Below are positions 9,032 through 17,458 of a DNA stretch of 64,000 nucleotides, one piece after another. Numbering within the stretch: position 1 is the first letter of the stretch; every line of letters starts with the position of its first letter. The notes below the pieces were generated by a model that was not told the origin of the DNA, searched no databases, and saw only the letters and a program-made list of their open reading frames with translations. The position numbers and the translations under genes are program-made. Source of the stretch: JASTVH01 sp042862465 (GTDB lineage Bacteria; Pseudomonadota; Gammaproteobacteria; Pseudomonadales; Oleiphilaceae); assembly GCA_042862465.1 (NCBI GenBank), contig JASTVH010000003.1, positions 310,001 through 374,000 on the forward strand. The letters are read 5' to 3'.

Positions 9032-10045
9032 ATGTGGATCGTCCGACCCGCCCGCCACGAGGATCTGGCGGGCATCGAGCAGCTGGCCGTGGGGCAGGGC
9101 GCGCGCGTCAGCACCCTGCCGCAGTCCCGCGACAAGCTGGCGGAGAAGATCGATCAGAGCCAGCGGGCGCTGGCCGGCGACAGCGAGTTGCGCGGCCGCG
9201 AGCGTTTCCTGTTCGTGCTGGAGGAGACCGACAGCGGCGAGATCCTCGGCTCGGCCGGGATCGACGCCCGGGCCGGCTGCGGCCAGCCCTTCTACAACTA
9301 CCGCCTGGACGAGCTGATCCACAGCTCCCATGAGCTGGATATTTCCCAGCGGGTGGACATTCTCTACCTCACCCATGAGCTGACCGACACCACCCTGCTG
9401 TGTTCGTTCACCCTGCAGCCGGACCTGCGTGACACGTCCGCCTTCGAGCTGCTGTCGCGCTCGCGCATCCTGTTTATCGAACAGAATCGCGAGCTGTTTT
9501 CGGACCGGGTGATCGTGGAGATCCAGGGGGTTCAGGATGCCGAGGGCCAGTCGCCGTTCTGGGACAGTCTTGGCCGACACTTCTTCGAGATGGATTTTGC
9601 CACCGCCGATTATTACTCCGGGATCAAGAGCAAAACCTTCATCGCCGAGCTGATGCCGCCGCACCCCATCTATGTCACGCTGTTGTCAGAGGCGGCCCAG
9701 GATGCGCTTGGCCAACCCCACGAGGCAGCCCATCAGACCTGCCAGCTGCTGGAGCGGGAAGGATTCCGGCCCGGTAAGCATGTGGATATTTTCGATGGCG
9801 GCCCGACCTTCGAAGCCCACACCGACGAACTGGGCAGCATCAAGCGTCGGCGCCTGAAGTCGGTCAAGGTGGGTGAGGCCAGTCGCGGGGTGAAATACCT
9901 GGTGGCGAACACCGGCATGGCGGATTTCCGCTGCACTCTGGCCAACCTGAACGAAGGCGTGGGCGAGGTGATCCGGCTCAAGCCGGAGATTGCCCAGGCC
10001 CTGGATGTTGCCGATAACGACACCGTCTCACTGGTAGCGGTGTAG
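9032..10045 (+). CDS. aruF: Arginine N-succinyltransferase, alpha-type subunit
   Basis: A 337-aa acyltransferase subunit of the AST pathway, which transfers succinyl from succinyl-CoA to arginine. It opens with the family motif (IVRPARHEDLAGIEQLA) and has PFWDSLGRHFFEMDF, FIAELMPPHPIYV and DIFDGGPTFEA typical of AstA/AruF/AruG. It starts 41 bases after astC with an AGAGGAG site. It is paralogous to the next gene; organisms with this pair form a heteromeric enzyme, unlike the single AstA of enterobacteria. The alpha/beta assignment follows the pseudomonad order and sequence resemblance. Confidence 0.88.
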   Translation: MWIVRPARHEDLAGIEQLAVGQGARVSTLPQSRDKLAEKIDQSQRALAGDSELRGRERFLFVLEETDSGEILGSAGIDARAGCGQPFYNYRLDELIHSSHELDISQRVDILYLTHELTDTTLLCSFTLQPDLRDTSAFELLSRSRILFIEQNRELFSDRVIVEIQGVQDAEGQSPFWDSLGRHFFEMDFATADYYSGIKSKTFIAELMPPHPIYVTLLSEAAQDALGQPHEAAHQTCQLLEREGFRPGKHVDIFDGGPTFEAHTDELGSIKRRRLKSVKVGEASRGVKYLVANTGMADFRCTLANLNEGVGEVIRLKPEIAQALDVADNDTVSLVAV

Positions 10046-10051
10046 CGCAGG

Positions 10052-10134
10052 CGTAGGTTGGGCTGACGAAGGAAGCCCAACAATATGGTTTACCGTGGCA
10101 ATGTTGGGCTTCGCAAAGCTCAGCCCAACCTACG
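10052..10134. repeat. Nested inverted-repeat element (family A, copy 2) inside the AST operon
   Basis: Outer arms CGTAGGTTGGGCTGA (10052-10066) and reverse complement (10120-10134), inner arms AAGCCCAACA (10073-10082) and TGTTGGGCTT (10102-10111). The short spacers show this copy is inverted relative to the one at 3459-3537. It nearly fills the gap between the two succinyltransferase genes and would form a long hairpin in the operon mRNA. Confidence 0.87.
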
Positions 10135-10153
10135 GTTTTAGGAGAGGGTAGCA

Positions 10154-11224
10154 ATGCTAGTGATTCGACCCATTCGCTCCAGCGATCTGGCGGACCTGAT
10201 GGACATGGCCAGGGATGCAGGCATGGGGCTGACCAGTTTGCCGCCGGATGAGGGCGTGCTGTCGGGCAAGATTAAACGTTCGGAACAGTCGTTCGCCCAG
10301 GACGTGGCCCCGGAGCACGCCAAGTATTTCTTCGCCATGGAGGACCTGGCCGCCAACCGCTGTGTCGGCATCTGTGGTATCGAGGCCCGGGTGGGGCTGG
10401 ATGAGGTCTGGTACAACTACCGTCTGAGCACCTCGGTCAACGCCTCACGGGAGCTGGGCGTCTATGTGCAGAACGCCACGCTTTACCTTACCAACGACAT
10501 GACCAACTGCAGCGAAATCTGCAGCCTGTTGCTGCACCGGGACTGGCGCAAAGACGGCAACGGCCCGTTCCTTTCCCGGGCCCGCTTCCTGTTCCTGGCC
10601 GATTTCGCCGATCTGTTCTCCGACAAGATCTTCGCGGAGATGCGTGGCGTGTCGGATGAGCAGGGCAACAGCCCGTTCTGGAACAGCCTCGGCAGCCGTT
10701 TTTTCAATATGGATTTTCACCGCGCCGATGTGCTGACCGGCCTGGGCGACAAGTCCTTCATTGCCGAGCTGATGCCCAAGCATCCGATCTATGTGCCCCT
10801 GCTGCAGCCGGAGGCCCAGGAGGTCATCGGCCGGGTGCATGACCATACCCGGCCGGCGCTGCACATGCTGGAAACCGAAGGCTTCAACTTCAACGGCCTG
10901 GTGGACATCTTCGACGCCGGCCCGGTGATCGAGGCCTTCACCCGCAACATCCGCTGCGTGCGCGAAAGCGACAAGCGTTACGTGATGGTGAGCAAGCAGG
11001 CCACCCGCGACCCGGTGCCGCCGGAAGAGCAGATCATGGTGTCCAACCGCAGCTTTTCCGACTTCCGAGTCATCACGGTTCCGAAAGACCGGGTACGCAC
11101 CGACACCATCAGCCTGACACGCGAAGAAGCGGAGGCGCTTGCACTGGCCTCTGGCGACATCGTGCGCTTCGTGGCCCTGAAACAGAAATCGTCCGCGTCC
11201 CAACGCCAAAGGAGTACCGCATGA
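10154..11224 (+). CDS. aruG: Arginine N-succinyltransferase, beta-type subunit
   Basis: A 356-aa paralogue of the preceding subunit and its likely partner. It has LVIRPIRSSDLADLMDMARD at the N-terminus, then NSPFWNSLGSRFFNMDFHRA, SFIAELMPKHPIYVPLL and VDIFDAGPVIEAF. These match the AruG/AstA group best. The ATG is preceded by AGGAGAGG. The C-terminus ends in a Lys/Ser/Arg-rich tail and the stop overlaps the astD start (ATGA), implying translational coupling. A palindromic repeat separates it from aruF, which could lower or uncouple expression within the operon. Confidence 0.88.
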   Translation: MLVIRPIRSSDLADLMDMARDAGMGLTSLPPDEGVLSGKIKRSEQSFAQDVAPEHAKYFFAMEDLAANRCVGICGIEARVGLDEVWYNYRLSTSVNASRELGVYVQNATLYLTNDMTNCSEICSLLLHRDWRKDGNGPFLSRARFLFLADFADLFSDKIFAEMRGVSDEQGNSPFWNSLGSRFFNMDFHRADVLTGLGDKSFIAELMPKHPIYVPLLQPEAQEVIGRVHDHTRPALHMLETEGFNFNGLVDIFDAGPVIEAFTRNIRCVRESDKRYVMVSKQATRDPVPPEEQIMVSNRSFSDFRVITVPKDRVRTDTISLTREEAEALALASGDIVRFVALKQKSSASQRQRSTA

Positions 11225-12699
11225 ACCTGACCTTCACCGGAGAACTGTTCGTTAACGGTCAATGGACCAACGGCAAGGGGCCCTTGCTGAGTGCCCAGCA
11301 GCCGGTTACCGGCGACATTGTCTGGCAGGGCGCCACCGCCACGCCGCAGGATGTGGACTCGGCGGTCAAGGCGGCCCGGGAAGCTTTTGGCAAATGGCGC
11401 AAGCTGTCCCTGGATGAACGCAAGGGCCTGCTGAACCGGTTTGCGGACGAACTCGACCGGCGCACCGAGGAACTGGCTTATGCCATCGGCCAGGAAACCG
11501 GCAAGCCGCTATGGGAAGCCCGGGGCGAAGTGGGGGCGATGAAGGCCAAAATCGGCATTTCCATCAAGGCTCACGAGGAGCGCACCGGCGAACGGGAAAA
11601 CGAGATTGCCGGGGGGCGCGCGGTGTTGCGCCATCGACCGCACGGGGTGGTCGCGGTGTTCGGTCCCTATAACTTCCCCGGCCATCTGCCCAATGGCCAC
11701 ATCGTACCGGCGCTGCTGGCGGGCAATACCGTGGTTTTCAAACCCAGTGAACTGACACCCGGCGTCGCCGAGCTAACCCTGCGGATCTGGCAGAAAGTCG
11801 GGCTGCCGGACGGGGTGATCAACCTGGTGCAAGGGGCCAAGGAAACCGGCGTGGCGCTGGCACGGCATCCGGGCATCGATGGCCTTTTCTTTACCGGCAG
11901 TTCCGCCACCGGACACGTGTTGCATCAGCAATTCGGCGGCCAGCCGGAGAAAATACTGGCCCTGGAAATGGGCGGCAACAATCCCCTGGTCGTGGACCAA
12001 TACGGCGATCTGGACGGGGCGGTGCACCACACCATTTTCTCCGCCTTCATCAGCGCCGGCCAGCGCTGCACCTGTGCCCGCCGCCTGATTGTGCCGCGAG
12101 GCAAGGACGGCGACCGCTTTGTCGAGCGTCTGGTAGAGGTGGCCGGCAATCTGCGGGTCGGCCGCTTCGATGAACAGCCTGAGCCGTTCATGGGCGGGGT
12201 GATCTCAAATGCCGCCGCGGACCAGCTGCTCAAGGCCCAGGATAAGCTCGAGGCCGGTGGTGGTCAGGTGCTGCTGCGCATGCAACGGGTTCAGGAAGGT
12301 GCGGCGTTGCTGTCACCGGGTATCGTCGATGTCACGGCCGTGCAGAACCGCCCCGACGAGGAGTTCTTCGGCCCCCTGCTGAGCCTGATTCGCTGTGACG
12401 ACTTCGAGCAGGCCCTGGCCATTGCCAATGACACCCGCTACGGCCTCTCCGCCGGCCTCATCAGCGACGACGGCTTCCGCTACAAGCGCTTCCTGGAAGA
12501 GGCCCGAGCGGGCATCGTCAACTGGAATCGGCCCATCACCGGCGCCAGCAGCGACAAACCCTTCGGCGGCATCGGCGCCAGCGGCAACCACCGCCCCAGC
12601 GCCTATTACGCGGCGGATTACTGCGCCTGGCCGATGGCGTCCATGGAGGCGGACACGGCGAGCCTGCCGGAGAACCTATCGCCGGGCATGAAGTTCTAG
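11221..12699 (+). CDS. astD: N-succinylglutamate 5-semialdehyde dehydrogenase
   Basis: A 492-aa NAD-dependent aldehyde dehydrogenase that oxidises succinylglutamate semialdehyde to succinylglutamate. Typical features are GPYNFPGHLPNGHIVPALLA, the cofactor loop FTGSSATGH, the general-base glutamate in LALEMGGNNPL and the catalytic cysteine in SAGQRCTCARRL. Length is normal for AstD. It overlaps aruG by four bases. An 18-base perfect palindrome starts at its stop codon. Confidence 0.93.
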   Translation: MNLTFTGELFVNGQWTNGKGPLLSAQQPVTGDIVWQGATATPQDVDSAVKAAREAFGKWRKLSLDERKGLLNRFADELDRRTEELAYAIGQETGKPLWEARGEVGAMKAKIGISIKAHEERTGERENEIAGGRAVLRHRPHGVVAVFGPYNFPGHLPNGHIVPALLAGNTVVFKPSELTPGVAELTLRIWQKVGLPDGVINLVQGAKETGVALARHPGIDGLFFTGSSATGHVLHQQFGGQPEKILALEMGGNNPLVVDQYGDLDGAVHHTIFSAFISAGQRCTCARRLIVPRGKDGDRFVERLVEVAGNLRVGRFDEQPEPFMGGVISNAAADQLLKAQDKLEAGGGQVLLRMQRVQEGAALLSPGIVDVTAVQNRPDEEFFGPLLSLIRCDDFEQALAIANDTRYGLSAGLISDDGFRYKRFLEEARAGIVNWNRPITGASSDKPFGGIGASGNHRPSAYYAADYCAWPMASMEADTASLPENLSPGMKF

Positions 12700-12716
12700 C
12701 GTCCGACGTCGGACGC
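12699..12716. repeat. 18-base perfect palindrome at the astD 3' end
   Basis: GCGTCCGACGTCGGACGC reads the same on both strands and is followed by a short T run. It lies between astD and astB. It could be a weak terminator or processing site, and its core (GTCCGACGTCGGAC) resembles the GGACGTC heptamers seen elsewhere in the window. Confidence 0.6.
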
Positions 12717-12769
12717 TTTCGCCCTGTTACAAACTCGATAGCAGCAATGAATATGGGGAGTGGCACGCA

Positions 12770-14116
12770 ATGAGCGGGCAAATCGCAAACGAAGCCAACT
12801 TCGACGGCCTGGTCGGTCCGACGCACAATTACGCCGGTCTCTCCTGGGGCAACGTGGCGTCCCACAGTAATGTGCGCTCGGAGTCCAATCCCCGGGAGGC
12901 GGCCCTGCAGGGGTTGGCGAAGATGAAGGCACTCGCGGACCGCGGTTTCGTCCAGGGCATCCTGCCGCCGCACGAGCGCCCGCATATTCCGACCCTGCGC
13001 CAGCTGGGGTTCAGCGGCTCGGATGAGCAGGTCTTGGCGAAGGTGGCCAAAACCTCCCCGGTCTTGCTGGCAGCGGCCAGTTCGGCATCCTGCATGTGGA
13101 CGGCGAATGCGGCGACCGTATCGCCCAGTGCGGATACGGCCGATGGCCGGCTGCATTTCACACCGGCCAACCTCAACGCCAAGTTTCACCGTTCCATCGA
13201 ACATCCGGTGACTGGGCGCATTCTGCAGCGTATTTTTCATGACGAACGGCACTTCGCTCATCACCCGGCCTTGCCGCCGGTGGGGCAGTTCGGTGATGAA
13301 GGCGCCGCCAACCATACCCGCTTCTGTGCCGAATACGGCGCCCCCGGAGTGGAGCTGTTCGTGTACGGCCGGGAGGCCTTCAATGAACAGGTCCCGCGCC
13401 CCTATCGCTACCCCGCGCGTCAGACCCTGGAGGCATGTGAGGCCATCGCCCGTCATCATGGCCTGAGTGATGAGCATGCGGTGTTTGCCCAGCAGAATCC
13501 CGAGGCCATCGATGCCGGCGTATTCCATAACGATGTCATTGCCGTGGGCAACGGCACGGTGCTGTTCTATCACGAGCAGGCGTTTCTCAACGAGGAGGCC
13601 GTGCTCGATGCCTTGCGCAAGCGGTTGCAGGGGGCCGAGCTGGAGCCGGTGAAGGTGCCCACAGCCGAAGTGCCGATTGCGGATGCGGTCAGTTCCTATC
13701 TCTTCAACAGCCAGCTGCTGTCGCTGCCCAATGGGCGTATGCTGCTGGCGGTGCCGGGGGAGTGCCGTGAAACCCCGTCGGTGTCCCGTTACCTGGACAC
13801 GCTGATCGACAGCGACCACCCCATCGATCAGGTGGAGGTCTTTGACGTCAAGCAGAGCATGCGCAACGGCGGCGGTCCCGCCTGCCTGCGGCTGCGCGTG
13901 GTGCTGACGGAAGCGGAACAGCAGGCCATGCATCGCGGCGTGTTGCTCGATGACATGCTCTATGCCCAGCTGGTGAGTTGGGTGGAGGCGCACTACCGCG
14001 ACCGGCTGAACCAGGACGACCTGGCAGATCCGGCCCTGCTGCAGGAAAGCCGAACCGCGCTGGATGAACTGACCCGAATTCTGGGGCTCGGCGCCGTATA
14101 CGATTTCCAGATCTGA
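12770..14116 (+). CDS. astB: N-succinylarginine dihydrolase
   Basis: A 448-aa cytosolic hydrolase that splits succinylarginine into succinylornithine, CO2 and two ammonia, the second AST step. The N-terminus (EANFDGLVGPTHNYAGLSWGN) is diagnostic. The catalytic cysteine is in NGGGPACLRLRVVL near residue 370, with the pentein-fold residues in NHTRFCAEYG and HNDVIAVGN. It follows astD by 70 bases on the same strand. Confidence is high because both sequence and context agree. Confidence 0.95.
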   Translation: MSGQIANEANFDGLVGPTHNYAGLSWGNVASHSNVRSESNPREAALQGLAKMKALADRGFVQGILPPHERPHIPTLRQLGFSGSDEQVLAKVAKTSPVLLAAASSASCMWTANAATVSPSADTADGRLHFTPANLNAKFHRSIEHPVTGRILQRIFHDERHFAHHPALPPVGQFGDEGAANHTRFCAEYGAPGVELFVYGREAFNEQVPRPYRYPARQTLEACEAIARHHGLSDEHAVFAQQNPEAIDAGVFHNDVIAVGNGTVLFYHEQAFLNEEAVLDALRKRLQGAELEPVKVPTAEVPIADAVSSYLFNSQLLSLPNGRMLLAVPGECRETPSVSRYLDTLIDSDHPIDQVEVFDVKQSMRNGGGPACLRLRVVLTEAEQQAMHRGVLLDDMLYAQLVSWVEAHYRDRLNQDDLADPALLQESRTALDELTRILGLGAVYDFQI

Positions 14117-14289
14117 CTTGGCATTCGCTGCGTACAAAAACTGAACATATCGACACAGTTCTGTTCTGAACCAGCCTTCAATTACCTGCTATTTTTTTGC
14201 TTGGAGGCTGGGGCCTTTGCTGGACAGGTGTGGCTGTTGGCGTCCACGGGTGATGCCAGGGTGATGGTGGTTGATCGGGGTTTGGTTTT

Positions 14290-15516
14290 ATGGGTACGCC
14301 AGAGTTCCGGGATATTGAAATACCGGTTTCGCAATTGAGCATGGGTATGCGTGTGGTCGAGCTCGACTGCCCATGGACAGAAACCAGCTTCATGTATCAG
14401 GGCTTCGTCATTCGCCATCCGGAAGAGCTTCGTGAGCTCAGGAACAAGTGCCGCAGGGTTCGCATCCGGATCAAGGTCCAGACCCTCAGTTCCGGCAGCA
14501 AGCGAGCAGGCGCCCAGGGGGCCCGTGAACGCATTCAATACGTAGACAAGGTTGGCTTTGCCGAGGGCGTTGCCAACGCCGGGCCCACATACGAGATGGG
14601 TCGCGATTTCTCCTGCAATCTCTTCGAAAGCATCCGTCAGGGACGGGCCATCGATCTCAAGGGCGCCCGCGAGGTGGCCGAGCGCGTGGTCGACAGTGTC
14701 CTTGAAAGTGCCGCGGCGCTGCGCTTTCTGAGCCAGATCAGAAACAGGGACGAATATACCGCCGAACACAGTCTGAGTGTCTGCGTGTTCACCGCTGCCA
14801 TGGGACGGGCATTGGGTTTGCCGGAACAGGAGATCAAGAAGGCGGCCCTGGGTGCGCTGCTGCACGATGTGGGCAAGGCCAAGATTCCCCTGGAGATTCT
14901 CAACAAGCCGGGACGTCTTACCCGGGAAGAGGCCCTGGAAATGGCGCAGCACCCCATCCATGGTCGCAATCTGCTGCTGAGTCTGCCCCCGGGTGAGCGG
15001 CACGCCATCGACATCGCCCATGCCCATCATGAGCGTCCCAACGGAACCGGTTATCCGCGTAAGCTGACGGCGGAAAAAATCCCGCTGCTGGCGAAGATCG
15101 TCAGTATCGTCGATGCCTTCGACGCCATGACCTCCGAGCGCCCTTACGGCACGGTGAAGAGCAATCACCAGGCGCAGAGCATCATCCTGCGTAATGCCGG
15201 CACCCAGTTTGACGAGGAAATGGCCAAGGTGTTCGTGGAGCTGATCGGACGCTATCCGCCGGGTACCCTGGTCACTATGCAGGACGGGTCCATCGGTATT
15301 GTGGTGTCGGCCCGCGATACGGCCAAGGTGCAGCCCCGCGTGCTACTGGTGGCGCACGAAAATGGCACCCGACGTGCGAAGGAAAAACTGGTGGATCTGG
15401 AAAAGGCACCGAAGGACGACGAGGGGCGGCTGTATCAGATCGTCTCGGACCTGCCGCAAGGCACCCATGGCATCCGGCTGCAGGAATTCCTCGATAAGGG
15501 CCTGGTGCTGGGGTAA
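14290..15516 (+). CDS. DUF3391 / HD-GYP domain phosphodiesterase (c-di-GMP hydrolysis predicted)
   Basis: A 408-aa cytosolic signalling enzyme. An N-terminal DUF3391 domain (IPVSQLSMGMRVVELDCPW...FMYQGFVI) is followed by an HD-GYP domain with LLHDVGKAKIP (HD near residue 196) and HHERPNGTGYP near residue 246. The usual HHE-x-x-D-G-x-GYP has Asn in place of Asp here. HD-GYP proteins hydrolyse cyclic di-GMP. The ribosome-binding site is weak, but the start matches the normal DUF3391 N-terminus. It lies between astB and astE, an unusual place for a second-messenger gene. Confidence 0.88.
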   Translation: MGTPEFRDIEIPVSQLSMGMRVVELDCPWTETSFMYQGFVIRHPEELRELRNKCRRVRIRIKVQTLSSGSKRAGAQGARERIQYVDKVGFAEGVANAGPTYEMGRDFSCNLFESIRQGRAIDLKGAREVAERVVDSVLESAAALRFLSQIRNRDEYTAEHSLSVCVFTAAMGRALGLPEQEIKKAALGALLHDVGKAKIPLEILNKPGRLTREEALEMAQHPIHGRNLLLSLPPGERHAIDIAHAHHERPNGTGYPRKLTAEKIPLLAKIVSIVDAFDAMTSERPYGTVKSNHQAQSIILRNAGTQFDEEMAKVFVELIGRYPPGTLVTMQDGSIGIVVSARDTAKVQPRVLLVAHENGTRRAKEKLVDLEKAPKDDEGRLYQIVSDLPQGTHGIRLQEFLDKGLVLG

Positions 15517-15522
15517 TGCCTC

Positions 15523-15547
15523 GCCCCGGGACGCTAGTCCCGGCGGC
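15523..15547. terminator. Hairpin between converging HD-GYP and astE genes
   Basis: A perfect stem CCGGGAC-GCTA-GTCCCGG with outer GC pairs spans the astE stop codon. There is no T run on either strand, so it is at best a bidirectional structural terminator. Confidence 0.35.
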
Positions 15548-16556
15548 GAACCAACAGTCCCACCCGCTGGCCAACGGGTACGTAGGGATTGGGGAAGACA
15601 ATGGCTTCGGGCTTGTCGCCCACCTCGTGACGTTGCTTGCTGTCTTCCCAGATCAGGGTGCCCGGTGGATACTCGGTAAAATTGGGCACGTTATCGGGAA
15701 TGTGGAACCGGAAGTCGTCGCCGGTGCGCAGGATTTCCGTGACCACCTCAAAGCAGACCATGTCCTGCCAGACATCTCCTTCCGCCTGCGGCCAGTGACC
15801 CTGCAGCAGCTCCCGCAGGCTGTTCTCGATCCCCGCAAAGCGTGACAGCTCGTTCTGGCCGAAGGGCCGTACCTTGCCCAGCTCGATGGTGAAACTCTCG
15901 GCACCGAAATGGCTGGAGGTCCAGGAGGCGAAGGTGGTGCCTTCGCGGTGTTGCAGCAGGAGTGTATGCACATCGCTGTGCTTGAGGAACGCCACCTGCT
16001 GCTCCGGGACCTCGCGGCCGGGCACAAAGGGATAGAGGGCGAACTTCTCGCGCTTGGAGGGGCGAATGGCGGTGTGCAGGTCGTAGTGAAATAGCGGCCG
16101 CCGGCCGTCTGCAAAGTCTTCCACCAGTGCTTCCAGTCGCTTGGCCCGGGCTGCTTCGCGGGTGCCCCGGTGTTGTTCGTCGTCATGGGTGCCGGCAAAG
16201 AGGCGATTGAGGTTGTAATCCATGAATCGCTCCCCGGCCACCATGGCGATGGGGTTGCCAAAGATCAGCAGCGTCTGGGTTCGAACAGTCCATTCACCCG
16301 CCAGGATTTCCGAGACCAGTCGGTTGCAGACCTCGATGGGGGCGGTTTCGTTACCATGGACACCGGCTGAAATGACCAGTTGTTCGGCACTCGCCTCGGG
16401 GGGATCCAGTTGCAGCACGCCCAGGTCCAGCAGGCGCACCCGGCAGCCGTTATCCAGAACGACTTCTTTTTCGTCCACCTTGGATTCGGCGTGGTTGAGC
16501 GTGTGGTTGAGGAAGTCCTGATTGATGTCGAAAAGTCTTTCGTGAGGGTTCATCAT
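15534..16556 (-). CDS. astE: Succinylglutamate desuccinylase
   Basis: A 340-aa zinc enzyme that splits succinylglutamate to glutamate and succinate, the last AST step. The zinc-binding motif is in SAGVHGNETAPIEV, and DLHTAIRPSK and FTIELGK follow as in the AstE/aspartoacylase family. Unlike the other ast genes it is on the minus strand, downstream of the arginine transporter genes, so it may be transcribed with them. Two ATG codons in tandem (16556 and 16553) could start it. Confidence 0.93.
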   Translation of the reverse strand: MMNPHERLFDINQDFLNHTLNHAESKVDEKEVVLDNGCRVRLLDLGVLQLDPPEASAEQLVISAGVHGNETAPIEVCNRLVSEILAGEWTVRTQTLLIFGNPIAMVAGERFMDYNLNRLFAGTHDDEQHRGTREAARAKRLEALVEDFADGRRPLFHYDLHTAIRPSKREKFALYPFVPGREVPEQQVAFLKHSDVHTLLLQHREGTTFASWTSSHFGAESFTIELGKVRPFGQNELSRFAGIENSLRELLQGHWPQAEGDVWQDMVCFEVVTEILRTGDDFRFHIPDNVPNFTEYPPGTLIWEDSKQRHEVGDKPEAIVFPNPYVPVGQRVGLLVRRRD

Positions 16557-16576
16557 TAGCTGATCCTATAACTCTC

Positions 16577-16682
16577 GCAGGGGTAGGGGAGGTTTCCTGC
16601 GCCGCGCTGAAAGGCCTTCCCTGGCCTTGCAGCGCTACCGTGACCTCCCTGTCACTGCTCCGGAAACCTCCCCTACCCCTGC
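16577..16682. repeat. 106-base element with 21-base perfect inverted ends
   Basis: The arms at 16577-16597 and 16662-16682 are exact reverse complements (GCAGGGGTAGGGG start). They enclose 64 bases containing GGCC-rich sequence. The element lies between the transporter operon and astE. It may be a MITE-like repeat, a strong mRNA hairpin, or both. Confidence 0.8.
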
Positions 16683-16706
16683 CGACGGCGCAGCGTCATC
16701 CTCGTT

Positions 16707-16720
16707 GTCCAACGTCCAAC
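16707..16720. repeat. Two tandem GTCCAAC heptamers
   Basis: GTCCAAC occurs twice in a row, next to the 106-base inverted repeat. The same heptamer, or its one-base variants, forms longer arrays at 42193-42234 and 55469-55489. Confidence 0.7.
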
Positions 16721-16728
16721 AACCAAAA

Positions 16729-17454
16729 TCAATTCTTCACCGGCTCCAGATGCGCCATCATCCGCTTTTCCAGTTTCCTGAAGCTGAACACAATCGTGAA
16801 CGTCAGACAGAGATAAATCAGCGCCACAAAGCTGAAGGCCCAGAACGGCGCATAGAAACGCGAATAGATATCCCTTGCTGCCCCGGTCAGGTCCACCAGG
16901 GTGACCACACTGGCGATGGCGCTGGCGTGCAGCATGAAGATGACTTCGTTGCTGTAGGCCGGCAGCGCGCGGCGGGCGGCGCTGGGCAGCACGATGCGGC
17001 GGATGCGTTGCCACCAGGACATGCCATAGGCCTTGGCTGCCTCGATTTCACCGTAGGGGGTGGCCTGGATGGCGCCACGGAAGATTTCCGTGGTGTAGGC
17101 CACGGTGTTGAGGGTGAAGGCGATCAGGGCCGGGTAGAAAGCGGTGCGGAAGACCTCTTCCCAGAGGAAGGTGCCCTTGAGCATTTCGATCTGGGCGACG
17201 CCGTAATAGATGATATAGAGCTGCACCAGCAGTGGCGTGCCCCGGAAGATGTAGGTGTAGAACCAGATGGGACCGTAAATGAACGGGTTGCGGGAGGTGC
17301 GCGCAATCGACAGCGGTACCGAAATCACCAGGCCGATGGCCAGTGACAGGAAGACCAGCTGTACCGTCAGCACCAGGCCGTCCCAGTAATGCAGCAGGGT
17401 CGTCGGTGTGAAAATCTGGTTCTGCGAGAGCCAGGCGTTGATTTGATCGATCAT
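16729..17454 (-). CDS. aotM: Arginine/ornithine ABC transporter permease, HisM/AotM type
   Basis: A 241-aa inner-membrane permease of the polar amino-acid ABC family with about five hydrophobic segments. The EAA loop is in GEIEAAKAYGMSWWQRIRRIVLPSA, and the N-terminal segment LVLTVQLVFLSLAIGLVISV is typical of HisM. It is last of four transporter genes, four bases after the other permease. The substrate (arginine/ornithine, possibly other basic amino acids) is inferred from adjacency to the AST genes. Confidence 0.88.
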   Translation of the reverse strand: MIDQINAWLSQNQIFTPTTLLHYWDGLVLTVQLVFLSLAIGLVISVPLSIARTSRNPFIYGPIWFYTYIFRGTPLLVQLYIIYYGVAQIEMLKGTFLWEEVFRTAFYPALIAFTLNTVAYTTEIFRGAIQATPYGEIEAAKAYGMSWWQRIRRIVLPSAARRALPAYSNEVIFMLHASAIASVVTLVDLTGAARDIYSRFYAPFWAFSFVALIYLCLTFTIVFSFRKLEKRMMAHLEPVKN

Positions 17455-17458
17455 GGCA

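Noticed and set aside
12536..14137. A 533-codon open frame on the minus strand opposite astB
   Set aside because: It lies entirely over the well-identified astB and the astD end, shows no family motif, and is the usual long antisense frame of GC-rich codons.
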